From Enterococcus diestrammenae (GTDB taxonomy: Bacteria > Bacillota > Bacilli > Lactobacillales > Enterococcaceae), in NCBI RefSeq assembly GCF_009933255.1, contig NZ_MAEI01000002.1, forward strand, positions 124,001 to 188,000: a stretch of DNA of 64,000 nucleotides. Direction: 5' to 3'. The position numbers were made by a program, and so were the translations under genes. Positions 10,213 through 21,430 of the stretch are shown in pieces. The notes beneath the pieces were generated by a model. It was not told the DNA's origin. It made no database searches and saw nothing but the letters and a program-made list of their open reading frames with translations. Position 1 is the stretch's first letter. Each line of letters begins with the position of its first letter.

Positions 10213-10498
10213 GTTTGGCTATTGCAGACAGTTGGACTAAGCAAAAGTTGCTAAGGCCGACGAGCATCTTCCTAAAATTAAATCGTAACCGATTCATGGT
10301 AAAGCACATCATAGGGCGGTTCCGCCTTAATTCTCGGGAGCTAAGTAAGTTCGTCCAGCTTTTCTTATTGCTTTGAGGTGGGCATTGATTCAGCGCACCT
10401 ATTCAATTGGGGAAAAGCATAGTCCAGTAAGCCCCTGCAAAAAAGTCAAAGTCGGCTCAAGATAGGAAACCCCAGGGCTTGTTCTTCTTTACTCGCCT
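10213..10498. other. Intergenic region with no recognised gene
   Basis: This lies between bglP and the convergent RpiR-family gene. I see no frame with a ribosome binding site. A short GGCGG/CCGCC palindrome occurs near 10316, and no convincing minus-strand terminator for the regulator. Confidence 0.5.
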
Positions 10499-11416
10499 TT
10501 AATTAGGGGTAAAGGAATCTTGGTACTGCAATTTGGTCTCGACAGTGTTTTCAGCAATAATTGCTAGGCTGGTTTGCCGTTTATCGACGGCAGCACCGAT
10601 TTCAATCAATGAATTGAGATTGTGGGTGTAATTCTCTGCGAAAACACAGGCGTAAAGCAAATCTAATAAGTAACAAATCGACTTGTTAATCGAGAAGTTG
10701 CCAATTTTGGAATACAAGCGTTCTCGCGTCGTCAAGCGCAGCGGACAAGTAGCTAATTGGCTCAAATGATTATTCCCGATACTAGTAATCGTAATAATCG
10801 GAATTTGCCGTTCTTGCAGGATCTTAGCAATTTTCAACAAAGCTTGGTTTTCACCAGTATATGAAATCAAGAGGCCACAGCCTGTTGTAGCAAGGCAACT
10901 GGCTTCGTAAGCTTCTTCACCAGGGATACAGTGGCTGACTTGTTTACTGATTCGATTCATCTTCAAGGCAAAATCTTGTGAGATCAGGCGATTGGCATTA
11001 CTGCCAAAGATTTTGATGGGGTCACAGCTGAGTAAAAGTTGCTTGGCTTGATTCAAGTGATCGTGATCGACTAAAGCCAAGGTATCTTCTATCGTTGAGA
11101 TTTCTAAAGCCGCCATCTTCTGAGCAATCGTGGTAATACCATCGGATGCCGTGAAGGGTAGATTGGCATCGATGGTTTGAAAATGATCATTTAAGTAGTG
11201 GACTTCTTGGAGATAGGCTTCTTTCAAGGAGACCCAACCATTAAAGCCCAGTTTTTTGGCCACACGAATTAAAGTGGAGGGATGAACGAAATTGGCTTGT
11301 GCTAATTGTTGAACGGTTAAATGGGGGAGTTTTTCAGGGTTTTGGAGTATAAAATCCACCAATTGTTGCTCGGCATTGGAAAAGGCAGTTCCTTGCATTT
11401 TTTCACGGAGTAGCAT
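10499..11416 (-). CDS. RpiR/MurR family transcriptional regulator
   Basis: A 305-residue regulator with an N-terminal RpiR-type helix-turn-helix (about 1-77, including LTVQQLAQANFVHPSTLIRVAKKLGF) and a C-terminal SIS phosphosugar-binding domain (about 125-260). The ATG follows AGGTGATAAG on the minus strand. It is divergent from the licH-HAD-GH1 operon and probably controls it in response to a phosphorylated sugar. TTTACAAAT-type inverted repeats in the intergenic region are candidate operators. Whether it activates or represses cannot be told from sequence. Confidence 0.87.
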   Translation of the reverse strand: MLLREKMQGTAFSNAEQQLVDFILQNPEKLPHLTVQQLAQANFVHPSTLIRVAKKLGFNGWVSLKEAYLQEVHYLNDHFQTIDANLPFTASDGITTIAQKMAALEISTIEDTLALVDHDHLNQAKQLLLSCDPIKIFGSNANRLISQDFALKMNRISKQVSHCIPGEEAYEASCLATTGCGLLISYTGENQALLKIAKILQERQIPIITITSIGNNHLSQLATCPLRLTTRERLYSKIGNFSINKSICYLLDLLYACVFAENYTHNLNSLIEIGAAVDKRQTSLAIIAENTVETKLQYQDSFTPN

Positions 11417-11432
11417 CTTATCACCTCGTTTA

Positions 11433-11460
11433 TTTACAAATAGTTTATTTGATTTGTAAA
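11433..11460. promoter_or_regulatory. Inverted repeat, candidate RpiR-family operator
   Basis: TTTACAAAT (11433-11441) and ATTTGTAAA (11452-11460) are exact reverse complements 10 bp apart, placed 16 bp upstream of the regulator start. The half-site recurs at 11579-11587, and ATTTTGTAAA is found at 11617-11626. Confidence 0.5.
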
Positions 11461-11515
11461 TTTTATGCTAGCTAAATAGATATTTTGGTGAAGAATTTAG
11501 AATATTTTTTCTAAT

Positions 11516-11530
11516 GGAAAGCGGTTACTA
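11516..11530. promoter_or_regulatory. cre-like site ahead of the GH4/GH1 operon
   Basis: GGAAAGCGGTTACTA differs from the cre consensus in the first position only. Confidence 0.4.
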
Positions 11531-11619
11531 GTTTAAAAAGCGTTCCTTTTGATAGCAATTGTCGTTGTTAGGCGGCAGTTTACAAATCTTTACAAAATCT
11601 TGGCTGGTTCCCAATGATT

Positions 11620-11634
11620 TTGTAAACGCTATTG
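11620..11634. promoter_or_regulatory. cre-like site ahead of the GH4/GH1 operon
   Basis: TTGTAAACGCTATTG contains the strong cre half TGTAAACGCT, 109 bp before the GH4 start. It overlaps a TTTGTAAA half-site of the candidate RpiR operator. CcpA control of the operon is inferred. Confidence 0.5.
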
Positions 11635-11742
11635 CGAATGGCTCGTCAAAACTAGTAAATGAGATTTACATAACGGATAATGAAAATGTAAACAGGAGTT
11701 CGCGGTTTAATCAATTAATTGGAAAAGTGAGGAGAATAACAA

Positions 11743-13131
11743 ATGACAACAGGCGTAAAAATTGCAACAATCGGTGGCGGATCCAGCTATACACCAGAAT
11801 TGATGGAAGGGTTTATCAAACGTTATGATGAATTACCTATCCGCGAAATTTGGTTGGTAGACATTGAAGAAGGCCGTGAAAAACTGGAAATCGTCGGGAA
11901 AATGGCTCAACGCATGTGGGATGCGACCGACTATGATGTCAAAATCCATTTGACATTGGATCGTCGAGAAGCGTTGAAAGATGCAGACTTTGTAACGACA
12001 CAGTTTCGTGTTGGCTTGTTGGATGCACGGATTAAAGATGAACGAATTCCAGCATATTACGGTATGTTAGGGCAGGAAACCAATGGTGCTGGTGGGATGT
12101 TTAAAGCTTTCCGCACCGTGCCAGTAATTTTGGATATTGTTGAAGATATGAAAGAGCTTTGCCCAGATGCGTGGCTAGTCAACTTTGCCAATCCGAGTGG
12201 GATGGTTACCGAAGCGGTCGTGCGCTACGGGAAATGGGATAAAGTCATCGGTTTGTGTAATGTACCGGTGATGGCAACCATGCTGGAGCCAGGGCTGATT
12301 GGGAAAGAAACGGATGAGTTGATTTATAAATTTGCTGGACTGAACCATTTTCATTGGCATAAAGTTGCAGACGCTCACGGCCATGATGTCACCTTGGATT
12401 TGATCGATAAAATGTACCAAGAGGACAACGGCTTACCAAAAAATATTTATGATATTCCTTTTGAACGGGAACTCTTGGAACAGATGAAGATGATTCCTTG
12501 TGCCTACCATCGTTATTATTATCAAGAAGAAGAGATGCTTCATCATGCGTTGGAAGAATATCAAACAGTGGGGACCCGGGCCCAACAAGTGAAACAAACG
12601 GAACACGAATTATTTGAACTTTATAAAAATCCTGAACTCAACTATAAACCAGAGCAGCTGCAACAACGGGGGGGAGCTTATTATTCCGATGCGGCTTGTG
12701 AAACGATTGCTTCGATTTATGCCAATAAGCAAACGCAAATCGTGGTTTCAACTAAAAACAATGGGGCCGTTCCAGATTTACCGGCGGATTGTGTTGTTGA
12801 AGTGACCGCTTATGTCGGTGGTCAAGGAGCTCGTAACGTCGCTTTCGGTGAATTACCAGTAGCCGAACGGGGCTGGTTACAGGTGATGAAAGCGATGGAA
12901 TTGTTGACCATTGAAGCGGCGGTGACCGGTGATTATGGGACAGCTTTACAAGCCTTTACCTTGAATCCATTGGTGACTTCTGGTGCCACCGCCAAACGCG
13001 TGATGGATGAACTCTTTATCGCTCATAAAAAGTACTTGCCGAACTTTGCTGAGACCATCCAACGTTTAGAAAAAGAAGGAATCCAAGTACAAGACGAAAT
13101 CGCTCGTAATTTGGATGCTGTGAAAGTCTGA
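11743..13131 (+). CDS. licH: GH4 family 6-phospho-beta-glucosidase
   Basis: A 462-residue NAD- and divalent-metal-dependent glycosidase of family GH4 that splits phosphorylated beta-glucosides. The N-terminal Rossmann motif is IATIGGGSSYTPE (7-19). The metal ligands Cys172 (GLCNVP) and His202 (GLNHFHW) are present, and NFANPSGMVTEA is characteristic. The start has a GTGAGGAG ribosome binding site. It is first in an operon with a HAD phosphatase and two GH1 enzymes. LicH/CelF-type specificity is inferred from family and context. Confidence 0.88.
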   Translation: MTTGVKIATIGGGSSYTPELMEGFIKRYDELPIREIWLVDIEEGREKLEIVGKMAQRMWDATDYDVKIHLTLDRREALKDADFVTTQFRVGLLDARIKDERIPAYYGMLGQETNGAGGMFKAFRTVPVILDIVEDMKELCPDAWLVNFANPSGMVTEAVVRYGKWDKVIGLCNVPVMATMLEPGLIGKETDELIYKFAGLNHFHWHKVADAHGHDVTLDLIDKMYQEDNGLPKNIYDIPFERELLEQMKMIPCAYHRYYYQEEEMLHHALEEYQTVGTRAQQVKQTEHELFELYKNPELNYKPEQLQQRGGAYYSDAACETIASIYANKQTQIVVSTKNNGAVPDLPADCVVEVTAYVGGQGARNVAFGELPVAERGWLQVMKAMELLTIEAAVTGDYGTALQAFTLNPLVTSGATAKRVMDELFIAHKKYLPNFAETIQRLEKEGIQVQDEIARNLDAVKV

Positions 13132-13140
13132 GGACCGGAT

Positions 13141-13974
13141 ATGACTAAAAAAATAATCTTTCTCGACGTGGACGGGACACTGGTTAACTATGACAACTAC
13201 CTACCAGATTCAGCGGTGGAAGCAATTCATGCAGCCCAAGCCAAAGGAAATCTCGTCTATACGGTTACTGGTCGCAGTAAAGCTGAAATGTATCCACCCA
13301 TTGTGGCTATCGGTTTTGATGGCTATATTGGTGGCAATGGCAGCTACATCGAAGTGGGAGGAGAAGTCCTCAAAGAAGCGACTTTGTCCTTAGCCGAAAC
13401 GACTAAAATCGTCGACTGGTTACAAAGTCGGGGCTTGGAGTTTTATTTGGAGGCCAATAGTGGTCTGTATGCTAGCCGTAATTTTGAAGAGCGGGCCCAG
13501 CCTACGATTCAAGAATATTCCCAACGCAAGGGCAACAACAGGGAGGATATGACAGTCCGCAAAGCCTTTCCAGATCTGATTTTTGATGCCGATTTGTATC
13601 GGAATGATATCAATAAAATCAGTTTTATCTTGGAAGATTACCAAGATTTCTTGGATGCAAAAAAGGCTTTTCCCCAGCTGCAAGCAGGGACTTGGGGCGG
13701 TGTCGGTGAGCGCGCCTTGTTTGGCGACCTGGCTTTAGGGAATATTGATAAAGCTGTGGCGGTAGCAGAGCTCTTGACTCACTTACAGATTCCGGTGGCA
13801 GATAGCTTTGCCTTTGGTGATGCCAAGGTGGACATCCCGATGCTCGCTCATTGTGGAACGGGTGTTGCTATGGGAAATGGTGGTGAAGAGATCAAAGAAA
13901 TGGCAGATTATATCACCTCTTCAGTGGATGATCATGGACTATGGTCTGCATTTCAACATTTTGCATTAATCTAA
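13141..13974 (+). CDS. Cof-type HAD family phosphatase
   Basis: A 277-residue HAD hydrolase of the Cof/YidA class, likely cytoplasmic. Motif I is FLDVDGTL (7-14, nucleophile Asp9), and motif IV is FAFGDAKVDIPML near 220-232. The C2-type cap lies between. It begins 9 bp after licH and is followed by two GH1 genes, so it is co-transcribed. By context it may dephosphorylate a sugar phosphate produced by, or accumulating in, this pathway. The substrate is not predictable from sequence. Confidence 0.85.
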   Translation: MTKKIIFLDVDGTLVNYDNYLPDSAVEAIHAAQAKGNLVYTVTGRSKAEMYPPIVAIGFDGYIGGNGSYIEVGGEVLKEATLSLAETTKIVDWLQSRGLEFYLEANSGLYASRNFEERAQPTIQEYSQRKGNNREDMTVRKAFPDLIFDADLYRNDINKISFILEDYQDFLDAKKAFPQLQAGTWGGVGERALFGDLALGNIDKAVAVAELLTHLQIPVADSFAFGDAKVDIPMLAHCGTGVAMGNGGEEIKEMADYITSSVDDHGLWSAFQHFALI

Positions 13975-13995
13975 TAACAACGAATACTGGAATAA

Positions 13996-16999
<3,004 letters not shown>

Positions 17000-17028
17000 C
17001 AAGAATGATGCCTTGTAAAAATACAGGT

Positions 17029-17071
17029 GCGGTTTGGCTTCATCTTAGGATGCGGCCAAACCGTTTTTTTT
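17029..17071 (+). terminator. Terminator of the GH4-HAD-GH1-GH1 operon
   Basis: CGGTTTGGC (17030-17038) pairs with GCCAAACCG (17055-17063), with an inner CATC/GATG, followed by eight T. Confidence 0.9.
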
Positions 17072-17112
17072 ATGGTCTTCACAATTTCTTCACAGATTAC
17101 CTAAAAAAAGTT

Positions 17113-17176
17113 CTTTAATTTGTTCAAGAAGACCTTTAATTTGTTTCTTCTTTCCCATAAAGAAAACAGGTAAACT
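17113..17176 (+). promoter_or_regulatory. Tandem 12-bp direct repeats and activator-dependent promoter
   Basis: CTTTAATTTGTT occurs at 17113-17124 and again at 17134-17145, exactly 21 bp apart (two helical turns). It abuts a weak -35 (TTCTTT, 17148-17153), followed by a 17-bp spacer and -10 TAAACT (17171-17176). This is the layout expected for activation by an AraC-type regulator; the YesN-like response regulator encoded at 23157 is the obvious candidate. Confidence 0.6.
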
Positions 17177-17241
17177 GACTATGGATCGAGTGAGAGGGCT
17201 TTCAAAAAAACTCCTCGACAATCAGAAAGGAGCTGAAAAAT

Positions 17242-18186
17242 GTGAAAAAGAAAAAAAAGGGTGGCTTTCTCGAAAATGTTTGGCGCTATAAAGCCTTAAT
17301 CTTGATGGCTCTCCCCGGCTTTGTCTGGTTTATTTTCTTCTTTTATATTCCCGTTTTAGCAAACGTGGTAGCATTTAAAGATTTTCATTATTCACCAGAC
17401 GGCTTTATCGATGCACTAATTAATAGTAAATGGGTGGGCTTTGATAACTTTAAGTTCTTATTTTCTTCTAGTGATGCTTGGTTGATCACCCGCAATACCT
17501 TGGTGTACAACATCATCTTCTTGGCATTCAACTTATTCTTCGCGATTTCCTTTGCGATTATCATGAGTGAATTACGGAATAAGAAATTGGTGAAAGTCTA
17601 CCATACCATGTCCTTATTACCATATTTCCTTTCTTGGGTAGTCATTAGTGCCTTTGTTTATGCCTTTTTGAGCCCTGATAAAGGGATTGTCAATCAATGG
17701 TTGACTGCTGGTGGACATGAACAGATCAACTGGTACGCTGATCCTAAGTTTTGGCCATTTATCTTTGTCTTCTTAAATGTCTGGAAAGGGTTAGGCTACA
17801 ACAGTATTATCTACTACGCTTCCGTGATGGGGATTGATCCTACTTACTATGAAGCAGCGATGGTGGATGGGGCCAGCAAATGGCAACAAATCAAAAATGT
17901 CACCATTCCGCAAATCATTCCTATGATGACTGTCTTGTTGATTATGAATATCGGTGGGATTTTCCGAGCTGACTTCGGGATGTTCTACACGGTTCCACGA
18001 AACTCTGGCGCGTTGTACCAAGTGACTTCCGTATTGGACACTTACATTTACAACGGGTTGACAGCCACTGGGGATATCGGTATGACCGCAGCTGCTGGTT
18101 TGTATCAATCTGCAGTAGGTGCCGTCTTGTTGCTTATCGCTAATATGATTGTTCGCAAAATCGAACCAGATTCAGCATTATTCTAA
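17242..18186 (+). CDS. ABC sugar transporter permease (LplB/YteP type)
   Basis: A 314-residue inner-membrane permease with six predicted helices. The EAA loop (YEAAMVDGASKWQQIKNVTIP) near 205-226 contacts the ATPase. It starts at GTG 17242 behind AAAGGAG; the ATG two bases earlier would run into a stop. It is the first gene of an operon with a second permease, a binding lipoprotein and YesL/YesM/YesN homologues. Homologues import oligosaccharides, including the pneumococcal N-glycan transporter and Bacillus pectin-type systems. Confidence 0.9.
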   Translation: MKKKKKGGFLENVWRYKALILMALPGFVWFIFFFYIPVLANVVAFKDFHYSPDGFIDALINSKWVGFDNFKFLFSSSDAWLITRNTLVYNIIFLAFNLFFAISFAIIMSELRNKKLVKVYHTMSLLPYFLSWVVISAFVYAFLSPDKGIVNQWLTAGGHEQINWYADPKFWPFIFVFLNVWKGLGYNSIIYYASVMGIDPTYYEAAMVDGASKWQQIKNVTIPQIIPMMTVLLIMNIGGIFRADFGMFYTVPRNSGALYQVTSVLDTYIYNGLTATGDIGMTAAAGLYQSAVGAVLLLIANMIVRKIEPDSALF

Positions 18187-18199
18187 GGAGGAAGGAAAC

Positions 18200-19123
18200 T
18201 TGAAAAAGAAACAAGTCTATAACGTCCAAGTCCGTTCCTTCAGTTCGGGAGCGAACTTACTCTTCAATATTTTGATTGCCGTCTTTGCCATCTCCTGTGT
18301 GGTACCCTTTTTCTTCGTAGTCATCATTTCCCTGACTAGTGAACATGCTTTAGCGGTGAATGGCTACTCCTTTTGGCCTAAAGAATTTTCTACGGCCGCT
18401 TATCGCTTTATCTTTGCAGGGGATATGAGTCAAAAACTTTTCCAATCATTTGGGATTACGGTCTTTATTACCGTGGTGGGAACAATCGTCAATGCATCCA
18501 TGACTTCTTTGTATGCTTATACGATCTCGCGTTCAAACTTCCCTTACCGGAAATTCTTTACGGTTTTTGCTTTGATTACCATGCTCTTTACCCCAGGGAT
18601 GGTAGCGAATTACTTGGTAGTTACCAATCTCTTGAACATGCAAGACACTGTTTTGGCGTTGATTTTACCTCTTGCCTTAGGGCCATTCAATATCTTAGTC
18701 ATGCGCACCTTCTTTAAAAAGACCATTCCTGATAGTATCATCGAATCTGCGCGAATCGATGGTGCCAGTGAGATGAAAATCTTTATGAAGATTGTTTTGC
18801 CACTAGCTGTACCAGGAATTGCTACCATCAGTTTATTTGCTGCTTTGGGTTATTGGAACGACTGGTTCAACGCGTTGTTGTACATCCAAAAAGATGAACT
18901 GGTTCCGTTGCAATACTTGTTGATGCGCATTATGAACAATTTGGAATACTTGTCGAAGAATGCTGGGGCGAGCGCCCAATTGCAAGGTGGCTTAGCTGCT
19001 TTGCCGAGTGAATCTGCTCGGATGGCGATCACTGTAATCGCTACATTGCCGATTGTCTTGACTTACCCATTCTTCCAAAAATATTTTGTCGGTGGTTTGA
19101 CGATCGGCGGCGTCAAAGAGTAA
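18200..19123 (+). CDS. ABC sugar transporter permease (LplC/YtcP type)
   Basis: A 307-residue second permease with six helices and an EAA motif (ESARIDGASEMKIFMKIVLPLA). Its C-terminus PFFQKYFVGGLTIGGVKE is typical of this family. I chose TTG 18200, which follows AAGGAGGAAGG; the in-frame codon at 18149 would overlap the first permease by 38 bp. It should form a heterodimer with the upstream permease. No ATP-binding gene is present in the operon, so a shared MsmK/MsmX-type ATPase encoded elsewhere is inferred. Confidence 0.9.
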   Translation: MKKKQVYNVQVRSFSSGANLLFNILIAVFAISCVVPFFFVVIISLTSEHALAVNGYSFWPKEFSTAAYRFIFAGDMSQKLFQSFGITVFITVVGTIVNASMTSLYAYTISRSNFPYRKFFTVFALITMLFTPGMVANYLVVTNLLNMQDTVLALILPLALGPFNILVMRTFFKKTIPDSIIESARIDGASEMKIFMKIVLPLAVPGIATISLFAALGYWNDWFNALLYIQKDELVPLQYLLMRIMNNLEYLSKNAGASAQLQGGLAALPSESARMAITVIATLPIVLTYPFFQKYFVGGLTIGGVKE

Positions 19124-19251
19124 TCTGTTGTGTAGTTGTAATGTAGGAGTCAAAAGTTGTCCAGGGACTTGATGAAGGCTGGTTGAAATTGAAAAATCAG
19201 TCGGCATCAAGGACCTGACAGTTTTAACTAATAGAAATAGGAGGAATAGAA

Positions 19252-20718
19252 ATGAAAGCTTGGAAAAAAGTATTGGGAATTGCTGCCATCAGTGGGATGA
19301 CCTTGGGCTTAGCAGCCTGCGGAAGTTCTTCTGACAAGGGGAAAGATTCTGGTGACAAAGGTACCGTGTCGTTGAAGATGTACCAAGTTGGGGACAAACC
19401 TGAAAACTATGATAAACTGATGGAAATCGCCAACAAACGAATTAAAGAAAAAATCAATGCGACAGTGGACATTCAATACGTTGGTTGGGGCGACTGGGAC
19501 AAGAAAATGTCTGCCGTGATTGCATCTGGTGAAGCCTATGATGTTTCCTTTGCCTTCCAATATGTACCCAATGCACAAAAAGGTGCTTTCGCTGACTTGA
19601 CTGAGTTGTCTGAAAAATATGCGAAAGATTATATGGATCAATTGCCAGAAATGTATGTCAAAGGGAACAAAATCGATGGCAAACTCTATGCAATCCCAGT
19701 CTATGGTAATGCTTGGGCGCAACAAATGTTAACTTTCAACCAAAGTTTTGTTGAAAAATACGATTTAGATATTTCCAAAGTAGACGGTTCTTATGAATCT
19801 GCAACCGAAGTCTTGCGTCAATTCCACGAAAAAGAACCAAATATCGCGGCTTTTGCCATCGGCCAAAGCTTCAAAGCATCCTACAATGCGGATTACCCAT
19901 TAGGAAAAGATTATCCATTTGCAGTCAAATTGGATGATGAAAAAAATCCAAAAATTATCAATCGTTATGAAGATCCTGAATTCCAAGATATCTTGAAAAC
20001 CTTGCATGGTTGGTACAAAGAAGGCTTGATTCCTTCAGATGCTGCGACTAGCACTACTGACTATCCACTGGATAAAGACACTTGGTTCATGCGGGAAGAA
20101 ACCCAAGGACCAGTTGACTACGGTGATACGATTTTGACTAACGCTGCTGGCCGTCCATTGGTTTCTCGTCCATTGACAGAACAATTGGAATCCACTAGCC
20201 AAGCTCAAATGGCAAACTTTGTGGTGGGTAACGCTTCTAAGAACAAAGAAAAAGCTGTAGAATTCTTGAACTTGCTTAACACGGATGCTGAATTGTTGAA
20301 TGGTTTGGTCTACGGGGTTGAAGGAGAACAATGGGAAAAAGTCGGTGACGACAAATTGAAATTGTTAGATGGTTACCAACCAAATACCCATATGGCCGCT
20401 TGGAACACTGGGAACAACATGATCTTGTATACTCAAGAATCGATCACTGACGAACAGATCAAAGAACGGGATGAAAGTATCGAAAATGCAAAAGTTTCAC
20501 CAATTCTTGGTTTCCAATTTGTCACTGACAAAGTGAAAACACAAATGACTAACGTAATCAATGTCATGAATCGTTATGCTGCAAGTTTGAATACTGGGAC
20601 AGTTGACCCAGAAAAGAACATTGACGAATTGAATAACGAACTTGAAAAAGCAGGAATCAAAGAAGTCATGACAGAAATGCAAAGTCAATTGGATGCCTTC
20701 GTCAAAGAAAACAAATAA
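19252..20718 (+). CDS. ABC sugar-binding lipoprotein (DUF3502 type)
   Basis: A 488-residue extracellular substrate-binding protein. The signal peptide ends in the lipobox LAAC with Cys23 as the lipidated residue, followed by a serine/lysine/glycine-rich tether. The body is a solute-binding fold and the C-terminal 140 residues resemble DUF3502, as in Bacillus LipO/YtcQ and pneumococcal NgtS. The ribosome binding site is TAGGAGGAA. It captures an oligosaccharide for the two upstream permeases. The ligand is not predictable; the neighbourhood suggests beta-glucosides, but complex glycans are known for this family. Confidence 0.88.
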   Translation: MKAWKKVLGIAAISGMTLGLAACGSSSDKGKDSGDKGTVSLKMYQVGDKPENYDKLMEIANKRIKEKINATVDIQYVGWGDWDKKMSAVIASGEAYDVSFAFQYVPNAQKGAFADLTELSEKYAKDYMDQLPEMYVKGNKIDGKLYAIPVYGNAWAQQMLTFNQSFVEKYDLDISKVDGSYESATEVLRQFHEKEPNIAAFAIGQSFKASYNADYPLGKDYPFAVKLDDEKNPKIINRYEDPEFQDILKTLHGWYKEGLIPSDAATSTTDYPLDKDTWFMREETQGPVDYGDTILTNAAGRPLVSRPLTEQLESTSQAQMANFVVGNASKNKEKAVEFLNLLNTDAELLNGLVYGVEGEQWEKVGDDKLKLLDGYQPNTHMAAWNTGNNMILYTQESITDEQIKERDESIENAKVSPILGFQFVTDKVKTQMTNVINVMNRYAASLNTGTVDPEKNIDELNNELEKAGIKEVMTEMQSQLDAFVKENK

Positions 20719-20733
20719 TTAGTATCTTTAGCC

Positions 20734-20763
20734 AAAGCAGCCGGTAGCGCTACCGACTGCTTT
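20734..20763 (+). promoter_or_regulatory. Intercistronic hairpin between binding protein and yesL
   Basis: AAAGCAGCCGGTAGC and its near-exact complement GCTACCGACTGCTTT form a strong hairpin without a following T run. Such hairpins after binding-protein genes often protect mRNA and give higher binding-protein levels than downstream genes. That role is inferred. Confidence 0.55.
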
Positions 20764-20823
20764 GGAATTTACATAATGCTTAGGTCTAGTAATCTAAGAA
20801 AAAGCAAACAAAGGAGCACACTC

Positions 20824-21429
20824 ATGGAAAGTACTGGTATTCAACGTCTTTTTTATATCCTCTGGGCAATTATCAAACTTAATTTATATATCTTAGTCTT
20901 CACTTTAGCTGGCGGGATCGTATTAGGGATGGGGCCAGCTTTTCAAAGTGCCAATGATGTGCTGTTGACCTCTGGGATGGATTATCAAAATATCACTTTT
21001 GGTAAAATGGCGGAACGCTTTAAAGCCAATTTCAAACGGAGCAATGGTATTTTTTGGATTTTTGCTGCCTTGCTGGGAATCGTGGCTTATAATTTATTTT
21101 TGGCCAGCCAGATCAAGGGGTTATTGTGGTTTATCTTATCTTTTGTTTTGTTTTTTGCCATTCTCTTGTTACTCGTTGTATACTTATATGCGGTACAGTA
21201 TGAAACCACTTACGACATTTCGATTGGAAATTTATTGAAGTTGGCTTTTATCAGTGTTTTTTTGAACTTTGGGACGTTTTTAAAAGTTCTTTTTGGAGTG
21301 ATCAGTATCTTGGTGGTGACTTGGTTTTTCAAAGGACTCTTACTTTTCGCCACCTTCAGTTTATTTTTGGTCTGGAGCGGGTACGCCACCAAAAACATTC
21401 GGCAGTTAGTTGAGGGGAAGTTGGGTTAG
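20824..21429 (+). CDS. yesL: YesL family (DUF624) membrane protein
   Basis: A 201-residue protein with about five transmembrane segments and a conserved core of the YesL/DUF624 family. YesL homologues sit beside YesM/YesN two-component genes and sugar ABC transporters throughout Firmicutes, but their function is unproven. I chose ATG 20824, which follows AAAGGAG; an in-frame ATG at 20776 has no ribosome binding site. It ends 1 bp before the histidine kinase gene. Confidence 0.85.
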   Translation: MESTGIQRLFYILWAIIKLNLYILVFTLAGGIVLGMGPAFQSANDVLLTSGMDYQNITFGKMAERFKANFKRSNGIFWIFAALLGIVAYNLFLASQIKGLLWFILSFVLFFAILLLLVVYLYAVQYETTYDISIGNLLKLAFISVFLNFGTFLKVLFGVISILVVTWFFKGLLLFATFSLFLVWSGYATKNIRQLVEGKLG

Positions 21430-21430
21430 C

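Noticed and set aside
11559..11828. 89-codon frame ahead of the GH4 gene
   Set aside because: It overlaps operator and cre sites and the true GH4 start, and encodes no recognisable protein.
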